NCBI GenBank assembly: GCA_018396675.1
Contig: JAGTQX010000003.1
Coordinates: 124,001 to 188,000 of the forward strand
DNA: 64,000 nucleotides
Source: Candidatus Bathyarchaeota archaeon
Lineage (GTDB): Archaea; Thermoproteota; Bathyarchaeia; Bathyarchaeales; Bathycorpusculaceae
Direction: 5' to 3'
The notes under the pieces: model-generated
What the model was told of the DNA's origin: nothing
The model's input: the letters and a program-made list of their open reading frames with translations, nothing else
Database searches by the model: none
In this document: positions 16,755 through 24,980 of the stretch, piece by piece
Position numbering within the stretch: the first letter of the stretch is position 1
Layout: the number at the start of each line of letters is the position of its first letter
Translations under genes and position numbers: made by a program

Positions 16755-17690
16755 ATGGCGTCAGATGAAGAATCAAGAGTTTTAGATATTCTGGAAAAAG
16801 TTAGCAAGAGTGTTGTGAACATAAGCACTGTGAGGCTTATTCAAGGCATGTTTTACCAAGTTTTCCCAGTAAAAGGCATGGGTTCAGGCACGTTAATAGA
16901 TGCGGATGGACACATTTTGACAAACAACCATGTCGTCCAAGGCGCAGAACGCATTGCAGTAACTCTTTGGAACGGTGAAGTTCTAAACGGACAACTTTTA
17001 GGCACATGCGCGATACACGACATAGCAGTTGTCAAAGTTGACAAGAAAGGACTTGTTTACGCTGAACTCGGAGACTCTGACAAGCTTAGAATGGGACAAC
17101 GCGTTTACGCAATTGGCAACCCTTTCGGATTAGCCGGCGGGCCAACAATCACTTCAGGCGTGATAAGCGCGTTAAACCGCACAATTGAATCAAAAAACGA
17201 GCTTCTAGAAAACCTTGTTCAAACAGACGCTGCCATAAATCCGGGAAATAGTGGCGGCCCACTTGTTGATGTTAACGGCAAGGTTGTCGCCATAAACACG
17301 GCTATAATTCCGTTTGCCCATGGAATTGGCTTTGCAATTCCGATAAATTCGGCTAAAAAATGCGCGGGCGAAATTATCTCCAGCGGAACCCATGCTAGAC
17401 CATGGCTTGGAATCATAGGCTTAAGCCTAACAAGGGAGATTTCTCGCTACTATGGGATACAAGTGAATGAAGGCGTTCTAGTCACAAAGGTTGTTGAGGG
17501 AAGCCCAGCGCATGAAGCGGGCATAGTGGCGGGAGACATAATACTGGCTTTAGATGATGTGTCCATAACGAGTATAGAGAAATTGTTAAGCGAAATTCAT
17601 AAGAAAAAAGCAGGCGAAAAAGTTAATTTGACGGTTTACCGTGAAGGTTTCGAGTATTCCATTGAAGTCGTCTTGACTAGACCGCCATAA
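16755..17690 (+). CDS. HtrA-type serine protease with PDZ domain, apparently cytosolic
   Basis: A 311-residue trypsin-like protease with a single C-terminal PDZ domain. The catalytic triad is visible: H59 in LTNNHVV, D89 in IHDIAVVKV and S166 in NPGNSGGPL. The PDZ domain (about residues 215-305) contains GVLVTKVVEGSPAHEAGIVAGDIIL. No signal peptide or N-terminal membrane span is present, unlike bacterial DegP/DegS, so it should act inside the cell on misfolded proteins. Start at ATG 16755; a GTG nine bases upstream is an alternative. Confidence 0.92.
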   Translation: MASDEESRVLDILEKVSKSVVNISTVRLIQGMFYQVFPVKGMGSGTLIDADGHILTNNHVVQGAERIAVTLWNGEVLNGQLLGTCAIHDIAVVKVDKKGLVYAELGDSDKLRMGQRVYAIGNPFGLAGGPTITSGVISALNRTIESKNELLENLVQTDAAINPGNSGGPLVDVNGKVVAINTAIIPFAHGIGFAIPINSAKKCAGEIISSGTHARPWLGIIGLSLTREISRYYGIQVNEGVLVTKVVEGSPAHEAGIVAGDIILALDDVSITSIEKLLSEIHKKKAGEKVNLTVYREGFEYSIEVVLTRPP

Positions 17691-17808
17691 GCAATCCCTG
17701 TTTCCAAACGTCGTTTTGTCTTGCAAGCGGAAATTATAAATTGGTAATGTAATAATAAATGGTAAACACTTCGGAATTTAACTGGTCCTTGTTTAAGAGG
17801 GGGAGGCT

Positions 17809-18543
17809 ATGAGCACACATGCTGATGAGTTAAAACTGCGTTTAATGACTATAGAACTTCTCAGAACAGCCAAGTATAAACGGAACATTACTTACCGCGA
17901 GTTATCATCCAAAACAGGCTTACCCGTGACCGTCTTAAGCCGATACGCGAAAGGACATGTTCTGCCAAACACTGCAAGAGCAAAGCAGCTTTGGAAAGTA
18001 TTAACGCGATTTGTCGGTTTGGAGAACGAGCTTCGCAGCAGAATAAAGTTCAACGAAGACGGCTATTTTGACAACACTGAAATTATAGGCGACTTCAACA
18101 TCCTACAACAAGCAGCTAACCACGCGCTTGCAAATTTTGCTGGAAAACGCGTCACAAAAGTTTTAACAGCCGCCGTTGACGGAATCCCACTTGCAACCAT
18201 GGTGGCAAACGCACTCGGCGTAAACCTCGTAATAGCTAAAAGAAGCAAAGAAGTTGGAGTGAAAGAGTTCCTTGAAGAAACTTTCGCATTGAAAGACTCG
18301 GGAGTCACAATCACGCTTTACATTCCAAAAGATTCACTTAAAAAACGTGACAGCGTCCTAATAGTTGACGACATGATTAAGACCGGAGAAACACAAGCTG
18401 CACTTGTCAATATGGTTCGAAAAGCAAAGGCGGAACTCTCTGGAGTATTCTCTCTAATAGCCGTCGGAGACGAATGGCGCAAAAAAATGAGGCTTCCAGA
18501 AGAATGTCCAGTTGAAGTCATCACATACATTAAACCAGCCTAG
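17809..18543 (+). CDS. HTH-phosphoribosyltransferase transcription regulator (GfcR-like)
   Basis: A 244-residue protein. Residues 15-60 form a helix-turn-helix (TYRELSSKTGLPVTVLSRYAKGHVLP) of the Xre type, followed by a phosphoribosyltransferase domain with the PRPP loop VLIVDDMIKTGETQ near residues 180-195. Relatives in haloarchaea include the sugar-metabolism regulator GfcR; others have been annotated as PyrE-like. It probably senses a phosphoribosyl compound or nucleotide and controls transcription. ATG 17809 follows GGGGGAGGC, a strong ribosome-binding site. The last 14 bp overlap the convergent endonuclease III-like gene. Confidence 0.85.
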   Translation: MSTHADELKLRLMTIELLRTAKYKRNITYRELSSKTGLPVTVLSRYAKGHVLPNTARAKQLWKVLTRFVGLENELRSRIKFNEDGYFDNTEIIGDFNILQQAANHALANFAGKRVTKVLTAAVDGIPLATMVANALGVNLVIAKRSKEVGVKEFLEETFALKDSGVTITLYIPKDSLKKRDSVLIVDDMIKTGETQAALVNMVRKAKAELSGVFSLIAVGDEWRKKMRLPEECPVEVITYIKPA

Positions 18544-19237
18544 CGTCAATGCAGTCCACTTTAACTGGGCAAACAGCGCACTTTCCCTTGCGACAATAAT
18601 CTTTCCCCAAACGCAGTAATGCTGTCTCAAAGTTTACAAAGGACTGATTTGGAACAGAGTTCACGCTCCAGAACATTTCAAGCTGCTGCAAAAACGTTTT
18701 AGGAGACTTTTCATCAATTATTCCCAACGTTTTAGCCGCCGTGACAACCAGACTTGTCGGGTTTGGCTCCGCTTTAGACCAGACACTGCGGAGTTCTCTA
18801 AGGAAAACGTTTACGGTCACGTCGCCAACACCTTTTCCCAAATTCTTCAGCATCCTTTCCAAATCACTGGCTCCCAAAGCCTTTTCATGTATGCTGGCAA
18901 GTTTGCCACCGTGTTTCTCCAGAAGAGCGCGCATGACGTTAAGAAGCTTATCCGCAGTTTTGAAGTCGTATCGAGTGTAACCTCCCTCGTCAAGAACTTG
19001 CACAAGTTTATCCCAGCCAGCCTCAACAATCTTTTCAGGAGCTAAAAGACCATGTTTTTCAAAACATTTGTAGGTTTTTACGGCTGTCGCCTCGGTTATT
19101 GGCGCGCCGAAAAGTATTGACGCCAGAAACCATTTGAAAACCTCTTCTTCCCGTCCGCCATCGAGGTTAATGCCTAAAACTTCTGAATACCGCATTCCAA
19201 GCCTTTCAACGAGAATCTTCAAGGTTTCACGTTTCAA
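18530..19237 (-). CDS. Endonuclease III-like HhH-GPD protein with iron-sulfur motif
   Basis: A 235-residue protein of the HhH-GPD DNA glycosylase superfamily. The helix-hairpin-helix is at LGKGVGDVTVNVFL (about residues 133-146) and a C-terminal cluster of cysteines C215, C220, C223 and C229 (C-x4-C-x2-C-x5-C) resembles the [4Fe-4S] loop of endonuclease III, which is C-x6-C-x2-C-x5-C. At the catalytic positions, the Lys of GVGRKTA is Val140 and the Asp of the VDTH motif appears to be Asn159, so ordinary glycosylase/lyase chemistry may be lost. A role in DNA repair or damage recognition is inferred. Confidence 0.75.
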   Translation of the reverse strand: MKRETLKILVERLGMRYSEVLGINLDGGREEEVFKWFLASILFGAPITEATAVKTYKCFEKHGLLAPEKIVEAGWDKLVQVLDEGGYTRYDFKTADKLLNVMRALLEKHGGKLASIHEKALGASDLERMLKNLGKGVGDVTVNVFLRELRSVWSKAEPNPTSLVVTAAKTLGIIDEKSPKTFLQQLEMFWSVNSVPNQSFVNFETALLRLGKDYCRKGKCAVCPVKVDCIDARLV

Positions 19238-19322
19238 AAGCGGTTCGCCTCTTCGGTTTTGTTGCCAAAGTTTAATTTAACCTTATGCAAGCATAAACGG
19301 TTAACGGAGGCCCAAGCCACAA

Positions 19323-20354
19323 ATGCGGACAATAGAATGGCACAACGGAACCGTAAAAACAATAAACCAGCTTAAGCTTCCATACAAAACGGAATTTTTA
19401 GAGCTAAAAACATGCAACGAAGTGGCAGAAGCCATTAAAACCATGAAAATTAGAGGGGCGCCGCTTCTCGGCGCAGCCGCAGCCTACGCGCTGGCATTAA
19501 CGGCTTACCATTCAAAAGCAAAGCGTAGAGAGGAGCTAATCCGCGAACTGGAAGAGGCGGCGGAAACAATAAAAAATACGAGGCCAACAGCGGTAAACCT
19601 CTTCTGGGCTATCGACAGAATAATGAATAAGGCGCGCGCCTTTCATGGAAGCGTCACGGATTTAGCGTTCTTCGTTGTTGATGAAGCTGAAAAAATCGCC
19701 GAAGAGGACGCAAATGCTAACCGTTCAATAGGCAAGCATGGAGCTTCGCTCATAAATGACGGAGACACTGTGCTTACGCACTGCAACGCCGGAGCATTAG
19801 CAACGGTTGAGTATGGCACAGCCCTAGGCGTAATCAGAGCCGCCGCAGAACAGGGAAAAAAGGTTAGGGTAATAGCAACTGAAACGAGGCCAAAACTGCA
19901 AGGAGCCCGCTTGACAGCCTACGAGCTGAAACGCGATGGCATACCAGTCACCTTGATATGTGACACCATGGTAGGTTACGTCATGTATAAGCGGATGATT
20001 GACAAGGTTATCGTCGGAGCCGACAGAATAGTGCGAGACGCAGTTATCAACAAAATAGGAACCTATCAAATAGCGGTTCTAGCCAAAGAGCATGGCGTCC
20101 CGTTTTATGTAGCGACTCCAAAATCCACATTTGATTTAACCCGCAAATCAGCAGAAGTAATCATAGAAGAAAGAAGCCCCGAAGAAGTGACATATATAGG
20201 TGCTGAAAGAATAGCGCCTAAAGGCGTAACCGCGCTGAATCCAGCCTTTGACGTAACACCGTTAAAGTATGTGAGTGCGGTAATCTGTGAAGAAGGCATC
20301 CTATATAAGGGTGACTTGTCAACTTTAAAGCCGAAAACGGCTGAACGAAAATGA
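19323..20354 (+). CDS. mtnA: S-methyl-5-thioribose-1-phosphate isomerase
   Basis: A 343-residue eIF2B-like sugar isomerase. WHNGTVKTINQLKLPYKTEFL, MKIRGAPLLGAAAAYALAL, TRPTAVNLFWAIDR, THCNAGALATVEYGTALGVI and the catalytic Cys/Asp region (ICDTMVGY, VGADRIVRDAVINKIGTYQIA) are typical of MtnA, which converts methylthioribose 1-phosphate to methylthioribulose 1-phosphate. The related ribose-1,5-bisphosphate isomerase of the archaeal AMP pathway is less likely given the N-terminal MtnA domain. It overlaps endA by 4 bp (ATGA) and leads a three-gene run mtnA-endA-hisS. Confidence 0.9.
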   Translation: MRTIEWHNGTVKTINQLKLPYKTEFLELKTCNEVAEAIKTMKIRGAPLLGAAAAYALALTAYHSKAKRREELIRELEEAAETIKNTRPTAVNLFWAIDRIMNKARAFHGSVTDLAFFVVDEAEKIAEEDANANRSIGKHGASLINDGDTVLTHCNAGALATVEYGTALGVIRAAAEQGKKVRVIATETRPKLQGARLTAYELKRDGIPVTLICDTMVGYVMYKRMIDKVIVGADRIVRDAVINKIGTYQIAVLAKEHGVPFYVATPKSTFDLTRKSAEVIIEERSPEEVTYIGAERIAPKGVTALNPAFDVTPLKYVSAVICEEGILYKGDLSTLKPKTAERK

Positions 20355-20905
20355 GCAAAAATAAAGATCAAAACCAACGTCCAGAGGCAAAAGCCGAGGG
20401 AAAACTCGCGGAGAAAGGCGTAAAGATTACGGCAAAGCAGAAAGCAGACGAGCTTTCATCAAAAGGCTACGGCGTAAACGAAAACGGCGAACTCATGCTG
20501 ACCTTTTATGAAGCATTATATCTTTTGGATAAAGGTCTGCTTGAAGTCAAAAATGCTGAAGGTGCTGCCATAGACTTTCAGAAACTGCTGAAGGTTTCAG
20601 AAAAAATAGATGAAAACGCTTGGGCAAAATATTTGGTTTACCGCGATTTAAGAAGCCGCGGATACGTTGTCCGCGAAGGCTTTGGATTAGGCGTTGACTT
20701 CAGAGTTTACGAGAGAGGCGAGTATGGAAAGGACACGGCGAAATACCTTGTATTAAGCTTACAAGAAGGCAAACCAATAACGCTTGAAGACTTAACCCAG
20801 ATAATGCAGCAGAGCCAGAGCCTAAAAAAAGAGCTGGTTTTGGCGGTTATGAGCCGCAGAGGCGAAATAGTTTACTATTCCGTTTCACAGTTAACCCTAA
20901 AATAA
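20351..20905 (+). CDS. endA: tRNA-splicing endonuclease subunit (EndA family)
   Basis: A 184-residue protein with a Lys-rich N-terminal tail, an N-terminal domain (about 30-85) and the catalytic-type C-terminal domain: WAKYLVYRDLRSRGYVVREGFGLGVDFRVYERG, then KKELVLAVMSRRGEIVYYSV. These enzymes cut bulge-helix-bulge introns, such as the one in tRNA-Trp in this window. Tyr120 and Lys159/160 occupy catalytic positions, but the expected histidine before the EYLV strand is Thr129. The protein could be a structural subunit of a heterotetrameric enzyme or use a different residue. Confidence 0.88.
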   Translation: MSKNKDQNQRPEAKAEGKLAEKGVKITAKQKADELSSKGYGVNENGELMLTFYEALYLLDKGLLEVKNAEGAAIDFQKLLKVSEKIDENAWAKYLVYRDLRSRGYVVREGFGLGVDFRVYERGEYGKDTAKYLVLSLQEGKPITLEDLTQIMQQSQSLKKELVLAVMSRRGEIVYYSVSQLTLK

Positions 20906-20921
20906 AACGGGTGAAAAGCGG

Positions 20922-22214
20922 GTGAGCACCTTTAAAACTGTCCGCGGAATGAGAGACTTCATGCCAGAAGAAGCGAAATTAATGAGGCAAATTGAGGAAA
21001 AAGCCAGAAGAACCGCGAAACTGTACGGATATAAAGAGATAATAACTCCAGTGGTAGAATCATACGAGCTTGTAGCGGCGAAAGCAGGTGAAGAAGTCCG
21101 CGCTAGAATGTTCACTTTTGAAGATTTAGGCGGACGAAAAGTGGCTTTAAGACCGGAATTCACTGCGTCGGTTGCAAGACTCGTGGCGACAGCATTGCGA
21201 AACGAGCCGAAACCATTAAGGTTGTTCTGCATTGGAAGCCTCTACAGGTATGACGAGCCGCAGAAAGGTCGCTTCAGAGAATTCTGGCAGTCAAATTTCG
21301 AGCTGATGGGCTCCGAAAAACCCGAGGCGGATGCTGAAGTATTACTGTTAACGAATACTCTTATGAAACTGGCAGGGTTAAAAAATTACGCCTTCAAAGT
21401 TGGACACATCGGAGTTTTGAGAGGCATATTAAGTCATGAAGGAATGACGGAGGAGACCCAGAATCGTGTCATGCAACTTATGGACAAGAAACAACACGAA
21501 GACGCCATAACAATAGTCAAGGAAGCTGGAGCTTCAGCCAAATGTTTAGACGTGCTCCAAAAGCTTGTAAGCATGCAAGGTAGCGACAGCGCAAAAATTT
21601 TGGCTACGGTAGAAAACCTTGTGGAAGATTATGGAACAGCCTCTGACGCGGTGAAAAACTTTAAGGAAATTATCAAACTCGTGTCTGAAACTCCTGAAAA
21701 ACCGAAAATAATTGTTGACGCTGGCTTTGCACGCGGATTAGAATATTACACTGGAATGATTTTTGAAGTTTACATTCCTGAACTTGACATAGCGTTGGCT
21801 GGAGGCGGAAGATACAACAGGCTTGTTGAACTGTTCGGAGGCGAGCCCACTCCAGCCGTCGGAGTTGCCCACGGAATAGACAGGATAATGCTTGCAACGC
21901 AGGAGCAAAAGACTGAGTTAAAAACTGAAAACGGGAAAAGCGTAATGGTGGTTCCCGTTAACGAAAACCTAGCTGGTGAGGCGTTGAAAATTTCAGAAAT
22001 GCTTAGAGCCGAAAACGTGTCCGTTGAAACAGAGGTTATGAGGCGAAAGGTTGCCAAGGCTTTAGAAGACGCTGATAGAAGAGGAATAAGCCATGTTATC
22101 ATAGTTGGAGAGAGGGAACTAAAAGAAGGTGCCGTTATCCTCCGAGACATGCACAAAAAGGAACAAACCAAAGTCAAAATTGAAAACTTGACGGAAACAC
22201 TGAAGTCACCGTAG
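20922..22214 (+). CDS. hisS: Histidyl-tRNA synthetase
   Basis: A 430-residue class II aminoacyl-tRNA synthetase. Motif 1 is around EIITPVVESYELV, motif 2 is YRYDEPQKGRFREFWQSNFELMG, the histidine-specific motif is ARGLEYYTGMIFEVY, and motif 3 is GVAHGIDRIML. The C-terminal anticodon-binding domain begins near VMVVPVNENLAGEAL. GTG 20922 has a GGGTG-like ribosome-binding site. It is third in the mtnA-endA-hisS run, 16 bp after endA. Confidence 0.96.
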   Translation: MSTFKTVRGMRDFMPEEAKLMRQIEEKARRTAKLYGYKEIITPVVESYELVAAKAGEEVRARMFTFEDLGGRKVALRPEFTASVARLVATALRNEPKPLRLFCIGSLYRYDEPQKGRFREFWQSNFELMGSEKPEADAEVLLLTNTLMKLAGLKNYAFKVGHIGVLRGILSHEGMTEETQNRVMQLMDKKQHEDAITIVKEAGASAKCLDVLQKLVSMQGSDSAKILATVENLVEDYGTASDAVKNFKEIIKLVSETPEKPKIIVDAGFARGLEYYTGMIFEVYIPELDIALAGGGRYNRLVELFGGEPTPAVGVAHGIDRIMLATQEQKTELKTENGKSVMVVPVNENLAGEALKISEMLRAENVSVETEVMRRKVAKALEDADRRGISHVIIVGERELKEGAVILRDMHKKEQTKVKIENLTETLKSP

Positions 22215-22226
22215 CATCACCGTTTG

Positions 22227-22706
22227 CTATTGTTTCGGTGTTCTTTCACGCCTTAGGAAGTCCCCGATGTCTGAAACGTTCTCAACCACAACGCCCTCTT
22301 TAGCCTCATCCAGATTCTCTGTGATTCTGCCGAAGCCTAAACATTCACCATGCTTGTTCAAAACCAGAGTGTAAGCGCCCCTTGTCTTCGAACCGTAAAC
22401 CCTCATTATACCCTCTTTGAATATGTCCCTTCCGCATACGAAAAGCCAAGCAGCCTTATCATCAACAATAATCTTGTTTTCAGCTTGATCCGTAATCATA
22501 AATAGCAAAAGTGAACTTGGATAGAACTTGCCATTTTTATTTTTACCTAAATAGGCGCCAGCAAATTGCCAACCTGAAATTTCTTTAGCAAGCGCCCTTA
22601 AGCGTTCGTCAAGGAGAAAATAGCGGTTTCCTTTTCTAACGAAGTTTTTGTTTAGACTTATTTTTACACCGAAAAATTTGGCAAAACTCTCCAAAGTTTC
22701 TACCAT
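22227..22706 (-). CDS. Ribosome biogenesis protein NIP7 homologue (PUA domain)
   Basis: A 159-residue NIP7-family protein: GAYLGKNKNGKFYPSSLLLF, AAWLFVCGRDIFKEGI and GECLGFGRI belong to the C-terminal PUA domain, with an N-terminal alpha/beta domain of about 75 residues. In eukaryotes NIP7 acts in 60S subunit assembly and pre-rRNA processing; an archaeal role in 50S assembly is inferred. ATG 22706 has an AGGTGA ribosome-binding site and lies just after the NSUN methylase stop; an ATG at 22739 would overlap that gene by 29 bp. The pairing with an rRNA/tRNA methylase fits RNA maturation. Confidence 0.88.
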   Translation of the reverse strand: MVETLESFAKFFGVKISLNKNFVRKGNRYFLLDERLRALAKEISGWQFAGAYLGKNKNGKFYPSSLLLFMITDQAENKIIVDDKAAWLFVCGRDIFKEGIMRVYGSKTRGAYTLVLNKHGECLGFGRITENLDEAKEGVVVENVSDIGDFLRRERTPKQ

Positions 22707-22710
22707 GTTT

Positions 22711-23592
22711 TCACCTTTGCCTTTCAAGCTTGCAAACAAAGAATCCTTGAGTTTCTCCAGGCCAAATTCGTCTACAATTCCTCACGGAGCTGTCTAAGCG
22801 TTTGCCGAAAATCTCCGTCGGCGATTCTTCTCCATAGCAGTTTATCTCCACTGTTTTGAGGCCCAAATTTTTCACCGCCCAATCGATGTTTAATTCGTCT
22901 TCTTCTGGCTCAAGTGAACATGTGGCGTAAACTATTTCTCCGCTGGTTTTCAGCACTTTTGCAGCCTCGGCGAGTATCTGCCTCTGCAGACGCGCGTTTC
23001 TGTGAACATCGTCTATTGTTCGCCGCTTAAACCAGTCTTTGTCCATCGCAAAATTGCCAGAGCATGGAACATCAAGAAGTATCCTGTCAAATTTTACGCC
23101 CAGTTTCGAAGCTTCACGCGCATCCAAACCATAAACTATAGCATTTTTGACGCGGCATCTTTCAAGCTGATTAGCCAAAGCGTTCAACCTACGACTTTTA
23201 ACGTCTAACGCCACAATGACGCCAGTGTTGTCCATCAAATCGGCGAGCTGAACTGTCTTGCCGCCTGGAGCGGCGCACGCGTCCAAAACGGTTTTTCCTT
23301 TTAGGTCGGTGAATAGCGTAGCGGGGATTTGGGCGGCTGCCTCTTGAATAGAATAATAGCCCAAAAGATATTCTATGGTAGCTCCAATCGAAAAACTTGA
23401 ACGCTTAACCCAGTAACCTCTTTCTATAAAATGGATTTTTTCAAGCTTAAAACCTAACCGTTCAAGTCTTTCAACAACATTTACGCCTTCAACATTCATA
23501 ACGTTAACTCTGATTGCTTGTTTAGGTGCAACAGGTTTAAACTTCCAGCCAAGCATTTTGTAACGGTTCACAAAAAACTCCTTGTTAGACAT
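22711..23592 (-). CDS. RNA cytosine-C5 methyltransferase (NOL1/NOP2/Sun family)
   Basis: A 293-residue SAM-dependent RNA methylase. The SAM-binding motif is LDACAAPGGKT, and the two catalytic cysteine motifs are LLDVPCSGN and YATCSLEPEE. It lacks a PUA domain, but the N-terminal 90 residues form the family's RNA-binding region. The target (tRNA or rRNA cytosine) is unresolved. ATG 23592 (MSNKEFF) is preferred; an ATG at 23646 would add a Cys-rich stretch unlike the family. It is transcribed into the NIP7 gene. Confidence 0.92.
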   Translation of the reverse strand: MSNKEFFVNRYKMLGWKFKPVAPKQAIRVNVMNVEGVNVVERLERLGFKLEKIHFIERGYWVKRSSFSIGATIEYLLGYYSIQEAAAQIPATLFTDLKGKTVLDACAAPGGKTVQLADLMDNTGVIVALDVKSRRLNALANQLERCRVKNAIVYGLDAREASKLGVKFDRILLDVPCSGNFAMDKDWFKRRTIDDVHRNARLQRQILAEAAKVLKTSGEIVYATCSLEPEEDELNIDWAVKNLGLKTVEINCYGEESPTEIFGKRLDSSVRNCRRIWPGETQGFFVCKLERQR

Positions 23593-23728
23593 ATAAAAAC
23601 AACAATGTGGAAAAACAATAAAAACTTGACGAAGACAAAGCGCCAAAACAAATAGCTACTCAACTTAAATTTGCAAACATAACACTTTTTAGGAAAAGAA
23701 AACAAGAAAATACCAGAACCCTAACAAA

Positions 23729-23803
23729 GCGGCCGTAGTCTAGCCTGGACTAGGACATCAGCCTGCCACGCTGACGACCCGGGTTCGAATCCCGGCGGCC
23801 GCA
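23729..23803 (+). tRNA. tRNA-Gly (anticodon GCC)
   Basis: A complete cloverleaf: acceptor GCGGCCG pairs with CGGCCGC, the anticodon arm TCAGC-CTGCCAC-GCTGA gives anticodon GCC, and the T arm CCGGG-TTCGAAT-CCCGG is perfect. The discriminator is A at 23803, CCA is not encoded, and no intron is present. Confidence 0.96.
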
Positions 23804-23926
23804 CAATCACCAGTAACTATTGATTAATGGATTTTTGGCGGTTTCAATTGTCGTTAAACTGGATAGTCTTCCTCTGAAAGTTTTTTAACTTGGCGGTTCA
23901 ATTGCATGGTGGGAGGTGTATTTGAG

Positions 23927-24124
23927 GTGCCTGTTGTTCATGTTTATGTTTGGGAAGGTTTCGGAAAAGATAAGGCTAAAAGGGTTATACAGGGGATAAC
24001 GAAGGTGTTTGCAGATTTAGGTATTCCAGAAAACGCTGTTGAAACGATTTTGCATGAGGTCCCGAAGACGCATTGGGGCGTTGGAGGAGAAACAGCGTCG
24101 GAAAAGTTTAAGGATAAACCTTAA
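23927..24124 (+). CDS. 4-Oxalocrotonate tautomerase-family enzyme
   Basis: A 65-residue tautomerase. The start at GTG 23927 is chosen because GGGAGGTG lies nine bases upstream and because the second codon is then proline; after Met removal this Pro becomes the N-terminal catalytic base essential for the family. The pattern PVVHVYVWEG, then KAKRVIQGITKVFADLGIPENAVETILHEVPKTHWGVGG follows 4-OT closely. An upstream ATG (23906) would bury the proline. The substrate is unknown. The gene converges on a HAD hydrolase with a 4-bp overlap. Confidence 0.85.
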   Translation: MPVVHVYVWEGFGKDKAKRVIQGITKVFADLGIPENAVETILHEVPKTHWGVGGETASEKFKDKP

Positions 24125-24870
24125 TGATTAGCTGGAATGTTGAGTATTCTCTGCATCTTGTTCTTTGCTTCACACAAGTTTTTAGCTATTGCGTCTGGTT
24201 CCTGTTTGCTTTCGTAAAGTTTTTGGAGTGGATAAAACTGCGAAACAACATAAACGGTTTTCATACCCAGTGTCTTTGCGCCTTTTATGTCCTCATCTGG
24301 ACTGTCTCCCACGTAAAGTGTTTCTTCAGCCTTCACTCCAAGCCGTTTTAAGGCTTCTTCGAAGATTTTCACGTGTGGTTTACGCCATCCAACAGCGTCT
24401 GAAACCAGCACTGCATTAAAGAAATTGTTTATTCCAACTTTTCTAAGCCCAGCGTATATAACGGGAGCATACGTGAAGTTGGAGATTAAACCTAGCTTAT
24501 AATTCTCGGAAAATGTTTTCAATGTTTGCTTCACGCATTTTCTGAGCCTAAATGAGCCGACGTAGTCTTCAAAGAAAAGGTTTACAGCGGTTTTTATACG
24601 TGAGTCTTCGGGGCTTGTTTTAAACCCTAAAATGTTTAAAGCTTCTGAAATCCATATGGCGTTTGTTACTTCAACAAGTTGCTGATAGCGTATAGCACGG
24701 TATTTTTCGTGTGCTTGTGTATAAGCGTCCAAAAAGGCTTCGTGGCTAATTTTGAAGCCTGCGTCAACTATAGCCTTATACAGTTTCATTTTGGAAACTT
24801 CTAGGTTGTAACCTTTGACGTTCACCAATGTGCCTATGAAATCAAATATTATAGCTTTAATTGGAGGCAA
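24121..24870 (-). CDS. HAD-superfamily hydrolase (2-haloacid dehalogenase/phosphatase type)
   Basis: A 249-residue HAD protein. Motif I is IIFDFIGTLVNVKG (with Ile where the second Asp usually lies: FDF-I-GTL), motif II is LGLISNF, motif III the Lys in GWRKPHVKIFEEAL and motif IV VGDSPDEDIKGAKTLG. A long helical cap lies at residues 20-95. The missing second motif-I Asp (D-x-D becomes D-x-I) argues against ordinary phosphatase chemistry and is closer to dehalogenase-type members; the function is uncertain. Confidence 0.82.
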   Translation of the reverse strand: MPPIKAIIFDFIGTLVNVKGYNLEVSKMKLYKAIVDAGFKISHEAFLDAYTQAHEKYRAIRYQQLVEVTNAIWISEALNILGFKTSPEDSRIKTAVNLFFEDYVGSFRLRKCVKQTLKTFSENYKLGLISNFTYAPVIYAGLRKVGINNFFNAVLVSDAVGWRKPHVKIFEEALKRLGVKAEETLYVGDSPDEDIKGAKTLGMKTVYVVSQFYPLQKLYESKQEPDAIAKNLCEAKNKMQRILNIPANH

Positions 24871-24980
24871 AGCTCTGGATTTTCCCCTTTTTTAATGGAT
24901 TTTTGATTCTTTTTTGCAATACTTATTCCAATATAATAAGATTTAGGTATAGGTCTAGTAATTTGAATAACGTGTTCGCC

